Assembly (NCBI GenBank): GCA_027574665.1
Contig: CM050657.1
Location: forward strand, 30,689,408 to 30,753,407
Direction of reading: 5' to 3'
Source: Rhynochetos jubatus
Taxonomy: Eukaryota; Chordata; Aves; Eurypygiformes; Rhynochetidae
DNA length: 64,000 bases
Positions 9,097-20,888 of this stretch are shown here, in pieces (position 1 is the stretch's first letter; the number at the start of each line of letters is the position of its first letter). The position numbers and the translations under genes were made by a program. The notes beneath the pieces were generated by a model that saw nothing but the letters and a program-made list of their open reading frames with translations, was not told the origin of the DNA and ran no database searches.

Positions 9097-12000
9097 GTGG
9101 ATTTCGACTTTCCCGGGGATACAGAGCTCTGTCTTAAGAGACATGCAGTGCTCTGCCAAAACAAACAAGGTTTCGCTAAGAAATTCCCTCGTAGCTCTTT
9201 CCCTTTTGGAGGAAAAGGGAGAGGTTTGTTTCTAAGCTTTGCAAGCGGTCCCGCGCTCTGCCGAAAAGGGAACGAACTGCTAGAGCACAGCGAGAGAAAA
9301 CAGCGCAAGCAATTCCTTCCTAGCTCTTTCTGTTGCCGAGGAACTGTGGCACTGTTGGAACTGGAGATTGCAAGCAACACAGCGATCCGGCTGCTCTGGC
9401 ACGCAGTGCTCTGCAAGGGCGTAGCAAGAAGGGACAAGAAATTCTCTCCTAACTCTTTCTGTTTGGTCGCATTACAGTGCTGCTTCAGATGTCCGTGTTA
9501 GGGCAGACGCTTCAACGAGCCGCGCATTCCAGCCTCTCCGAGCCTGTTAGCACAGAGAAGGTGACCCTGTGGATTTCGACTTTCCCGGGGATACAGAGCT
9601 CTGTCTTAAGAGGCATGCAGTGCTCTGCCAAAACAAACAAGGTTTCGCTAAGAAATTCCCTCGTAGCTCTTTCCCTTTTGGAGGAAAAGGGAGAGGTTTG
9701 TTTCTAAGCTTTGCAAGCGGTCCCGCGCTCTGCCGAAAAGGGAACGAACTGCTAGAGCACAGCGAGAGAAAACAGCGCAAGCAATTCCTTCCTAGCTCTT
9801 TCTGTTGCCGAGGAACTGTGGCACTGTTGGAACTGGAGATTGCAAGCAACACAGCGATCCGGCTGCTCTGGCACGCAGTGCTCTGCAAAGGCGCAGCAAG
9901 AAGGGACAAGAAATTCTCTCCTAACTCTTTCTGTTTGGTCGCATTACAGTGCTGCTTCAGATGTCCGTGTTCGGGCAGACGCTTCAACTAGCCGCGCATT
10001 CCAGCCTCTCCGAGCCTGTTAGCACAGAGAAGGTGACCCTGTGGATTTCGACTTTCCCGGGGATACAGAGCTCTGTCTTAAGAGGCATGCAGTGCTCTGC
10101 CAAAACAAACAAGGTTTCGCTAAGAAATTCCCTCGTAGCTCTTTCCCTTTTGGAGGAAAAGGGAGAGGTTTGTTTCTAAGCTTTGCAAGCGGTCCCGCGC
10201 TCTGCCGAAAAGGGAACGAACTGCTAGAGCACAGCGAGAGAAAACAGCGCAAGCAATTCCTTCCTAGCTCTTTCTGTTGCCGAGGAACTGTGGCACTGTT
10301 GGAACTGGAGATTGCAAGCAACACAGCGATCCGGCTGCTCTGGCACGCAGTGCTCTGCAAGGGCGCAGCAAGAAGGGACAAGAAATTCTCTCCTAACTCT
10401 TTCTGTTTGGTCGCATTACAGTGCTGCTTCAGATGTCCGTGTTCGGGCAGACGCTTCAACGAGCCGCGCATTCCAGCCTCTCCGAGCCTGTTAGCACAGA
10501 GAAGGTGACCCTGTGGATTTCGACTTTCCCGGGGATACAGAGCTCTGTCTTAAGAGACATGCAGTGCTCTGCCAAAACAAACAAGGTTTCGCTAAGAAAT
10601 TCCCTCGTAGCTCTTTCCCTTTTGGAGGAAAAGGGAGAGGTTTGTTTCTAAGCTTTGCAAGCGGTCCCGCGCTCTGCCGAAAAGGGAACGAACTGCTAGA
10701 GCACAGCGAGAGAAAACAGCGCAAGCAATTCCTTCCTAGCTCTTTCTGTTGCCGAGGAACTGTGGCACTGTTGGAACTGGAGATTGCAAGCAACACAGCG
10801 ATCCGGCTGCTCTGGCACGCAGTGCTCTGCAAGGGCGCAGCAAGAAGGGACAAGAAATTCTCTCCTAACTCTTTCTGTTTGGTCGCATTACAGTGCTGCT
10901 TCAGATGTCCGTGTTCGGGCAGACGCTTCAACGAGCCGCGCATTCGAGCCTCTCCGAGCCTGTTAGCACAGAGAAGGTGACCCTGTGGATTTCGACTTTC
11001 CCGGGGATACAGAGCTCTGTCTTAAGAGACATGCAGTGCTTTGCCAAAACAAACAAGGTTTCGCTAAGAAATTCCCTCGTAGCTCTTTCCCTTTTGGAGG
11101 AAAAGGGAGAGGTTTGTTTTTAAGCTTTGCAAGCGGTCCCGCGCTCTGCCGAAAAGGGAACGAACTGCTAGAGCACAGCGAGAGAAAACAGCGCAAGCAA
11201 TTCCTTCCTAGCTCTTTCTGTTGCCGAGGAACTGTGGCACTGTTGGAACTGGAGATTGCAAGCAACACAGCGATCCGGCTGCTCTGGCACGCAGTGCTCT
11301 GCAAAGGCGCAGCAAGAAGGGACAAGAAATTCTCTCCTAACTCTTTCTGTTTGGTCGCATTACAGTGCTGCTTCAGATGTCCGTGTTCGGGCAGACGCTT
11401 CAACGAGCCGCGCATTCCAGCCTCTCCGAGCCTGTTAGCACAGAGAAGGTGACCCTGTGGATTTCGACTTTCCCGGGGATACAGAGCTCTGTCTTAAGAG
11501 GCATGCAGTGCTCTGCCAAAACAAACAAGGTTTCGCTAAGAAATTCCCTCGTAGCTCTTTCCCTTTTGGAGGAAAAGGGAGAGGTTTGTTTCTAAGCTTT
11601 GCAAGCGGTCCCGCGCTCTGCCGAAAAGGGAACGAACTGCTAGAGCACAGCGAGAGAAAACAGCGCAAGCAATTCCTTCCTAGCTCTTTCTGTTGCCGAG
11701 GAACTGTGGCACTGTTGGAACTGGAGATTGCAAGCAACACAGCGATCCGGCTGCTCTGGCACGCAGTGCTCTGCAAAGGCGCAGCAAGAAGGGACAAGAA
11801 ATTCTCTCCTAACTCTTTCTGTTTGGTCGCATTACAGTGCTGCTTCAGATGTCCGTGTTCGGGCAGACGCTTCAACGAGCCGCGCATTCCAGGCTCTCCG
11901 AGCCTGTTAGCACAGAGAAGGTGACCCTGTGGATTTCGACTTTCCCGGGGATCCAGAGCTCTGTCTTAAGAGGCATGCAGTGCTCTGCCAAAACAAACAA

Positions 12001-14284
12001 GGTTTCGCTAAGAAATTCCCTCGTAGCTCTTTCCCTTTTGGAGGAAAAGGGAGAGGTTTGTTTCTAAGCTTTGCAAGCGGTCCCGCGCTCTGCCGAAAAG
12101 GGAACGAACTGCTAGAGCACAGCGAGAGAAAACAGCGCAAGCAATTCCTTCCTAGCTCTTTCTGTTGCCGAGGAACTGTGGCACTGTTGGAACTGGAGAT
12201 TGCAAGCAACACAGCGATCCGGCTGCTCTGGCACGCAGTGCTCTGCAAAGGCGCAGCAAGAAGGGACAAGAAATTCTCTCCTAACTCTTTCTGTTTGGTC
12301 GCATTACAGTGCTGCTTCAGATGTCCGTGTTCGGGCAGACGCTTCAACGAGCCGCGCATTCCAGCCTCTCCGAGCCTGTTAGCACAGAGAAGGTGACCCT
12401 GTGGATTTCGACTTTCCCGGGGATACAGAGCTCTGTCTTAAGAGGCATGCAGTGCTCTGCCAAAACAAACAAGGTTTCGCTAAGAAATTCCCTCGTAGCT
12501 CTTTCCCTTTTGGAGGAAAAGGGAGAGCTTTGTTTCTAAGCTTTGCAAGCGGTCCCGCGCTCTGCCGAAAAGGGAACGAACTGCTAGAGCACAGCGAGAG
12601 GAAACAGCGCAAGCAATTCTTTCCTAGCTCTTTCTGTTGCCGAGGAACTGTGGCACTGTTGGAACTGGAGATTGCAAGCAACACAGCCATCCGGCTGCTC
12701 TGGCACGCAGTGCTCTGCAAAGGCGCAGCAAGAAGGGACAAGAAATTCTCTCCTAACTCTTTCTGTTTGGTCGCATTACAGTGCTGCTTCAGATGTCCGT
12801 GTTCGGGCAGACGCTTCAACGAGCCGCGCATTCCAGCCTCTCCGAGCCTGTTAGCACAGAGAAGGTGACCCTGTGGATTTCGACTTTCCCGGGGATACAG
12901 AGCTCTGTCTTAAGAGGCATGCAGTGCTCTGCCAAAACAAACAAGGTTTCGCTAAGAAATTCCCTCGTAGCTCTTTCCCTTTTGGAGGAAAAGGGAGAGG
13001 TTTGTTTTTAAGCTTTGCAAGCGGTCCCGCGCTCTGCCGAAAAGGGAACGAACTGCTGGAGCACAGTGAGAGAAAACAGCGCAAGCAATTCCTTCCTAGC
13101 TCTTTCTGTTGCCGAGGAACTGTGGCACTGTTGGAACTGGAGATTGCAAGCAACACAGCGATCCGGCTGCTCTGGCACGCAGTGCTCTGCAAAGGCGCAG
13201 CAAGAAGGGACAAGAAATTCTCTCCTAACTCTTTCTGTTTGGTCGCATGACAGTGCTGCTTCAGATGTCCGTGTTCGGGCAGACGCTTCAACGAGCCGCG
13301 CATTCCAGCCTCTCCGAGCCTGTTAGCACAGAGAAGGTGACCCTGTGGATTTCGACTTTCCCGGGGACACAGAGCTCTGTCTTAAGAGGCATGCAGTGCT
13401 CTGCCAAAACAAACAAGGTTTCGCTAAGAAATTCCCTCGTAGCTCTTTCCCTTTTGGAGGAAAAGGGAGAGCTTTGTTTCTAAGCTTTGCAAGCGGTCCC
13501 GCGCTCTGCCGAAAAGGGAACGAACTGCTAGAGCACAGCGAGAGAAAACAGCGCAAGCAATTCCTTCCTAGCTCTTTCTGTTGCCGAGGAACTGTGGCAC
13601 TGTTGGAACTGGAGATTGCAAGCAACACAGCGATCCGGCTGCTCTGGCACGCAGTGCTCTGCAAAGGCGCAGCAAGAAGGGACAAGAAATTCTCTCCTAA
13701 CTCTTTCTGTTTGGTCGCATTACAGTGCTGCTTCAGATGTCCGTGTTCGGGCAGACGCTTCAACGAGCCGCGCATTCCAGCCTCTCCGAGCCTGTTAGCA
13801 CAGAGAAGGTGACCCTGTGGATTTCGACTTTCGCGGGGATCCAGAGCTCTGTCTTAAGAGGCATGCAGTGCTCTGCCAAAACAAACAAGGTTTCGCTAAG
13901 AAATTCCCTCGTAGCTCTTTCCCTTTTGGAGGAAAAGGGAGAGGTTTGTTTCTAAGCTTTGCAAGCGGTCCCGCGCTCTGCCGAAAAGGGAACGAACTGC
14001 TAGAGCACAGCGAGAGAAAACAGCGCAAGCAATTCCTTCCTAGCTCTGTTGCCGAGGAACTGTGGCACTGTTGGAACTGGAGATTGCAAGCAACACAGCG
14101 ATCCGGCTGCTCTGGCACGCAGTGCTCTGCAAAGGCGCAGCAAGAAGGGACAAGAAATTCTCTCCTAACTCTTTCTGTTTGGTCGCATTACAGTGCTGCT
14201 TCAGATGTCCGTGTTCGGGCAGACGCTTCAACGAGCCGCGCATTCCAGCCTCTCCGAGCCTGTTAGCACAGAGAAGGTGACCCT
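9097..14284 (+). repeat. 11-monomer higher-order repeat, copy H1 (5188 bp)
   Basis: Types and starts: a 9097 (T at 326, A at 404), b 9569 (CAACTAG), c 10041 (G at 321), d 10513 (A at 45, G at 434), e 10985 (CTTTGCC, T at 136), f 11457 (G at 437), g 11929 (C at 25), h 12401 (C at 128, TTCTTTCC, CAGCCATCC), i 12873 (T at 136, GGAGCACAGTG, G at 377), j 13345 (C at 24, C at 128), k 13817 (G at 17, C at 25, 4-bp deletion). Ten monomers of 472 bp and one of 468 bp give 5188 bp. The same order recurs at 15701 and 20889. Confidence 0.88.
13817..14284 (+). repeat. Type-k monomer with 4-bp deletion (468 bp), H1
   Basis: TAGCTCTTTCTGTTGCC of sub-repeat B is reduced to TAGCTCTGTTGCC. Deletion between the two short CT-rich direct repeats suggests replication slippage. 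Linked changes are G at offset 17 and C at offset 25. Confidence 0.93.
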
Positions 14285-15700
14285 GTGGATTTCGACTTTC
14301 CCGGGGATACAGAGCTCTGTCTTAAGAGGCATGCAGTGCTCTGCCAAAACAAACAAGGTTTCGCTAAGAAATTCCCTCGTAGCTCTTTCCCTTTTGGAGG
14401 AAAAGGGAGAGGTTTGTTTCTAAGCTTTGCAAGCGGTCCCGCGCTCTGCCGAAAAGGGAACGAACTGCTAGAGCACAGCGAGAGAAAACAGCGCAAGCAA
14501 TTCCTTCCTAGCTCTTTCTGTTGCCGAGGAACTGTGGCACTGTTGGAACTGGAGATTGCAAGCAACACAGCGATCCGGCTGCTCTGGCACGCAGTGCTCT
14601 GCAAGGGCGTAGCAAGAAGGGACAAGAAATTCTCTCCTAACTCTTTCTGTTTGGTCGCATTACAGTGCTGCTTCAGATGTCCGTGTTAGGGCAGACGCTT
14701 CAACGAGCCGCGCATTCCAGCCTCTCCGAGCCTGTTAGCACAGAGAAGGTGACCCTGTGGATTTCGACTTTCCCGGGGATACAGAGCTCTGTCTTAAGAG
14801 GCATGCAGTGCTCTGCCAAAACAAACAAGGTTTCGCTAAGAAATTCCCTCGTAGCTCTTTCCCTTTTGGAGGAAAAGGGAGAGGTTTGTTTCTAAGCTTT
14901 GCAAGCGGTCCCGCGCTCTGCCGAAAAGGGAACGAACTGCTAGAGCACAGCGAGAGAAAACAGCGCAAGCAATTCCTTCCTAGCTCTTTCTGTTGCCGAG
15001 GAACTGTGGCACTGTTGGAACTGGAGATTGCAAGCAACACAGCGATCCGGCTGCTCTGGCACGCAGTGCTCTGCAAAGGCGCAGCAAGAAGGGACAAGAA
15101 ATTCTCTCCTAACTCTTTCTGTTTGGTCGCATTACAGTGCTGCTTCAGATGTCCGTGTTCGGGCAGACGCTTCAACTAGCCGCGCATTCCAGCCTCTCCG
15201 AGCCTGTTAGCACAGAGAAGGTGACCCTGTGGATTTCGACTTTCCCGGGGATACAGAGCTCTGTCTTAAGAGGCATGCAGTGCTCTGCCAAAACAAACAA
15301 GGTTTCGCTAAGAAATTCCCTCGTAGCTCTTTCCCTTTTGGAGGAAAAGGGAGAGGTTTGTTTCTAAGCTTTGCAAGCGGTCCCGCGCTCTGCCGAAAAG
15401 GGAACGAACTGCTAGAGCACAGCGAGAGAAAACAGCGCAAGCAATTCCTTCCTAGCTCTTTCTGTTGCCGAGGAACTGTGGCACTGTTGGAACTGGAGAT
15501 TGCAAGCAACACAGCGATCCGGCTGCTCTGGCACGCAGTGCTCTGCAAGGGCGCAGCAAGAAGGGACAAGAAATTCTCTCCTAACTCTTTCTGTTTGGTC
15601 GCATTACAGTGCTGCTTCAGATGTCCGTGTTCGGGCAGACGCTTCAACGAGCCGCGCATTCCAGCCTCTCCGAGCCTGTTAGCACAGAGAAGGTGACCCT
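14285..15700 (+). repeat. Partial higher-order unit: extra a-b-c block (1416 bp)
   Basis: Monomers at 14285, 14757 and 15229 carry the a, b and c markers (T at 326 and A at 404; CAACTAG; G at 321). They are followed not by d but by another a at 15701. This is a three-monomer duplication of the start of the unit. The following a begins with A at offset 45, as expected after a c monomer, which places the crossover early in that monomer. Confidence 0.8.
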
Positions 15701-18700
15701 GTGGATTTCGACTTTCCCGGGGATACAGAGCTCTGTCTTAAGAGACATGCAGTGCTCTGCCAAAACAAACAAGGTTTCGCTAAGAAATTCCCTCGTAGCT
15801 CTTTCCCTTTTGGAGGAAAAGGGAGAGGTTTGTTTCTAAGCTTTGCAAGCGGTCCCGCGCTCTGCCGAAAAGGGAACGAACTGCTAGAGCACAGCGAGAG
15901 AAAACAGCGCAAGCAATTCCTTCCTAGCTCTTTCTGTTGCCGAGGAACTGTGGCACTGTTGGAACTGGAGATTGCAAGCAACACAGCGATCCGGCTGCTC
16001 TGGCACGCAGTGCTCTGCAAGGGCGTAGCAAGAAGGGACAAGAAATTCTCTCCTAACTCTTTCTGTTTGGTCGCATTACAGTGCTGCTTCAGATGTCCGT
16101 GTTAGGGCAGACGCTTCAACGAGCCGCGCATTCCAGCCTCTCCGAGCCTGTTAGCACAGAGAAGGTGACCCTGTGGATTTCGACTTTCCCGGGGATACAG
16201 AGCTCTGTCTTAAGAGGCATGCAGTGCTCTGCCAAAACAAACAAGGTTTCGCTAAGAAATTCCCTCGTAGCTCTTTCCCTTTTGGAGGAAAAGGGAGAGG
16301 TTTGTTTCTAAGCTTTGCAAGCGGTCCCGCGCTCTGCCGAAAAGGGAACGAACTGCTAGAGCACAGCGAGAGAAAACAGCGCAAGCAATTCCTTCCTAGC
16401 TCTTTCTGTTGCCGAGGAACTGTGGCACTGTTGGAACTGGAGATTGCAAGCAACACAGCGATCCGGCTGCTCTGGCACGCAGTGCTCTGCAAAGGCGCAG
16501 CAAGAAGGGACAAGAAATTCTCTCCTAACTCTTTCTGTTTGGTCGCATTACAGTGCTGCTTCAGATGTCCGTGTTCGGGCAGACGCTTCAACTAGCCGCG
16601 CATTCCAGCCTCTCCGAGCCTGTTAGCACAGAGAAGGTGACCCTGTGGATTTCGACTTTCCCGGGGATACAGAGCTCTGTCTTAAGAGGCATGCAGTGCT
16701 CTGCCAAAACAAACAAGGTTTCGCTAAGAAATTCCCTCGTAGCTCTTTCCCTTTTGGAGGAAAAGGGAGAGGTTTGTTTCTAAGCTTTGCAAGCGGTCCC
16801 GCGCTCTGCCGAAAAGGGAACGAACTGCTAGAGCACAGCGAGAGAAAACAGCGCAAGCAATTCCTTCCTAGCTCTTTCTGTTGCCGAGGAACTGTGGCAC
16901 TGTTGGAACTGGAGATTGCAAGCAACACAGCGATCCGGCTGCTCTGGCACGCAGTGCTCTGCAAGGGCGCAGCAAGAAGGGACAAGAAATTCTCTCCTAA
17001 CTCTTTCTGTTTGGTCGCATTACAGTGCTGCTTCAGATGTCCGTGTTCGGGCAGACGCTTCAACGAGCCGCGCATTCCAGCCTCTCCGAGCCTGTTAGCA
17101 CAGAGAAGGTGACCCTGTGGATTTCGACTTTCCCGGGGATACAGAGCTCTGTCTTAAGAGACATGCAGTGCTCTGCCAAAACAAACAAGGTTTCGCTAAG
17201 AAATTCCCTCGTAGCTCTTTCCCTTTTGGAGGAAAAGGGAGAGGTTTGTTTCTAAGCTTTGCAAGCGGTCCCGCGCTCTGCCGAAAAGGGAACGAACTGC
17301 TAGAGCACAGCGAGAGAAAACAGCGCAAGCAATTCCTTCCTAGCTCTTTCTGTTGCCGAGGAACTGTGGCACTGTTGGAACTGGAGATTGCAAGCAACAC
17401 AGCGATCCGGCTGCTCTGGCACGCAGTGCTCTGCAAGGGCGCAGCAAGAAGGGACAAGAAATTCTCTCCTAACTCTTTCTGTTTGGTCGCATTACAGTGC
17501 TGCTTCAGATGTCCGTGTTCGGGCAGACGCTTCAACGAGCCGCGCATTCGAGCCTCTCCGAGCCTGTTAGCACAGAGAAGGTGACCCTGTGGATTTCGAC
17601 TTTCCCGGGGATACAGAGCTCTGTCTTAAGAGACATGCAGTGCTTTGCCAAAACAAACAAGGTTTCGCTAAGAAATTCCCTCGTAGCTCTTTCCCTTTTG
17701 GAGGAAAAGGGAGAGGTTTGTTTTTAAGCTTTGCAAGCGGTCCCGCGCTCTGCCGAAAAGGGAACGAACTGCTAGAGCACAGCGAGAGAAAACAGCGCAA
17801 GCAATTCCTTCCTAGCTCTTTCTGTTGCCGAGGAACTGTGGCACTGTTGGAACTGGAGATTGCAAGCAACACAGCGATCCGGCTGCTCTGGCACGCAGTG
17901 CTCTGCAAAGGCGCAGCAAGAAGGGACAAGAAATTCTCTCCTAACTCTTTCTGTTTGGTCGCATTACAGTGCTGCTTCAGATGTCCGTGTTCGGGCAGAC
18001 GCTTCAACGAGCCGCGCATTCCAGCCTCTCCGAGCCTGTTAGCACAGAGAAGGTGACCCTGTGGATTTCGACTTTCCCGGGGATACAGAGCTCTGTCTTA
18101 AGAGGCATGCAGTGCTCTGCCAAAACAAACAAGGTTTCGCTAAGAAATTCCCTCGTAGCTCTTTCCCTTTTGGAGGAAAAGGGAGAGGTTTGTTTCTAAG
18201 CTTTGCAAGCGGTCCCGCGCTCTGCCGAAAAGGGAACGAACTGCTAGAGCACAGCGAGAGAAAACAGCGCAAGCAATTCCTTCCTAGCTCTTTCTGTTGC
18301 CGAGGAACTGTGGCACTGTTGGAACTGGAGATTGCAAGCAACACAGCGATCCGGCTGCTCTGGCACGCAGTGCTCTGCAAAGGCGCAGCAAGAAGGGACA
18401 AGAAATTCTCTCCTAACTCTTTCTGTTTGGTCGCATTACAGTGCTGCTTCAGATGTCCGTGTTCGGGCAGACGCTTCAACGAGCCGCGCATTCCAGGCTC
18501 TCCGAGCCTGTTAGCACAGAGAAGGTGACCCTGTGGATTTCGACTTTCCCGGGGATCCAGAGCTCTGTCTTAAGAGGCATGCAGTGCTCTGCCAAAACAA
18601 ACAAGGTTTCGCTAAGAAATTCCCTCGTAGCTCTTTCCCTTTTGGAGGAAAAGGGAGAGGTTTGTTTCTAAGCTTTGCAAGCGGTCCCGCGCTCTGCCGA

Positions 18701-20888
18701 AAAGGGAACGAACTGCTAGAGCACAGCGAGAGAAAACAGCGCAAGCAATTCCTTCCTAGCTCTTTCTGTTGCCGAGGAACTGTGGCACTGTTGGAACTGG
18801 AGATTGCAAGCAACACAGCGATCCGGCTGCTCTGGCACGCAGTGCTCTGCAAAGGCGCAGCAAGAAGGGACAAGAAATTCTCTCCTAACTCTTTCTGTTT
18901 GGTCGCATTACAGTGCTGCTTCAGATGTCCGTGTTCGGGCAGACGCTTCAACGAGCCGCGCATTCCAGCCTCTCCGAGCCTGTTAGCACAGAGAAGGTGA
19001 CCCTGTGGATTTCGACTTTCCCGGGGATACAGAGCTCTGTCTTAAGAGGCATGCAGTGCTCTGCCAAAACAAACAAGGTTTCGCTAAGAAATTCCCTCGT
19101 AGCTCTTTCCCTTTTGGAGGAAAAGGGAGAGCTTTGTTTCTAAGCTTTGCAAGCGGTCCCGCGCTCTGCCGAAAAGGGAACGAACTGCTAGAGCACAGCG
19201 AGAGGAAACAGCGCAAGCAATTCTTTCCTAGCTCTTTCTGTTGCCGAGGAACTGTGGCACTGTTGGAACTGGAGATTGCAAGCAACACAGCCATCCGGCT
19301 GCTCTGGCACGCAGTGCTCTGCAAAGGCGCAGCAAGAAGGGACAAGAAATTCTCTCCTAACTCTTTCTGTTTGGTCGCATTACAGTGCTGCTTCAGATGT
19401 CCGTGTTCGGGCAGACGCTTCAACGAGCCGCGCATTCCAGCCTCTCCGAGCCTGTTAGCACAGAGAAGGTGACCCTGTGGATTTCGACTTTCCCGGGGAT
19501 ACAGAGCTCTGTCTTAAGAGGCATGCAGTGCTCTGCCAAAACAAACAAGGTTTCGCTAAGAAATTCCCTCGTAGCTCTTTCCCTTTTGGAGGAAAAGGGA
19601 GAGGTTTGTTTTTAAGCTTTGCAAGCGGTCCCGCGCTCTGCCGAAAAGGGAACGAACTGCTGGAGCACAGTGAGAGAAAACAGCGCAAGCAATTCCTTCC
19701 TAGCTCTTTCTGTTGCCGAGGAACTGTGGCACTGTTGGAACTGGAGATTGCAAGCAACACAGCGATCCGGCTGCTCTGGCACGCAGTGCTCTGCAAAGGC
19801 GCAGCAAGAAGGGACAAGAAATTCTCTCCTAACTCTTTCTGTTTGGTCGCATGACAGTGCTGCTTCAGATGTCCGTGTTCGGGCAGACGCTTCAACGAGC
19901 CGCGCATTCCAGCCTCTCCGAGCCTGTTAGCACAGAGAAGGTGACCCTGTGGATTTCGACTTTCCCGGGGACACAGAGCTCTGTCTTAAGAGGCATGCAG
20001 TGCTCTGCCAAAACAAACAAGGTTTCGCTAAGAAATTCCCTCGTAGCTCTTTCCCTTTTGGAGGAAAAGGGAGAGCTTTGTTTCTAAGCTTTGCAAGCGG
20101 TCCCGCGCTCTGCCGAAAAGGGAACGAACTGCTAGAGCACAGCGAGAGAAAACAGCGCAAGCAATTCCTTCCTAGCTCTTTCTGTTGCCGAGGAACTGTG
20201 GCACTGTTGGAACTGGAGATTGCAAGCAACACAGCGATCCGGCTGCTCTGGCACGCAGTGCTCTGCAAAGGCGCAGCAAGAAGGGACAAGAAATTCTCTC
20301 CTAACTCTTTCTGTTTGGTCGCATTACAGTGCTGCTTCAGATGTCCGTGTTCGGGCAGACGCTTCAACGAGCCGCGCATTCCAGCCTCTCCGAGCCTGTT
20401 AGCACAGAGAAGGTGACCCTGTGGATTTCGACTTTCGCGGGGATCCAGAGCTCTGTCTTAAGAGGCATGCAGTGCTCTGCCAAAACAAACAAGGTTTCGC
20501 TAAGAAATTCCCTCGTAGCTCTTTCCCTTTTGGAGGAAAAGGGAGAGGTTTGTTTCTAAGCTTTGCAAGCGGTCCCGCGCTCTGCCGAAAAGGGAACGAA
20601 CTGCTAGAGCACAGCGAGAGAAAACAGCGCAAGCAATTCCTTCCTAGCTCTGTTGCCGAGGAACTGTGGCACTGTTGGAACTGGAGATTGCAAGCAACAC
20701 AGCGATCCGGCTGCTCTGGCACGCAGTGCTCTGCAAAGGCGCAGCAAGAAGGGACAAGAAATTCTCTCCTAACTCTTTCTGTTTGGTCGCATTACAGTGC
20801 TGCTTCAGATGTCCGTGTTCGGGCAGACGCTTCAACGAGCCGCGCATTCCAGCCTCTCCGAGCCTGTTAGCACAGAGAAGGTGACCCT
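15701..20888 (+). repeat. 11-monomer higher-order repeat, copy H2 (5188 bp)
   Basis: Starts a to k: 15701, 16173, 16645, 17117, 17589, 18061, 18533, 19005, 19477, 19949 and 20421. All type markers match H1, including the private CTTTGCC (e), CAGCCATCC (h) and the 4-bp deletion (k). I found no marker difference between H1 and H2 inside the unit, which implies very recent duplication or active homogenisation. Confidence 0.88.
20421..20888 (+). repeat. Type-k monomer with 4-bp deletion (468 bp), H2
   Basis: It has the same deletion and the same linked changes (G at 17, C at 25) as the monomer at 13817, so it is a copy by descent. It is followed by an a monomer with G at offset 45. Confidence 0.93.
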
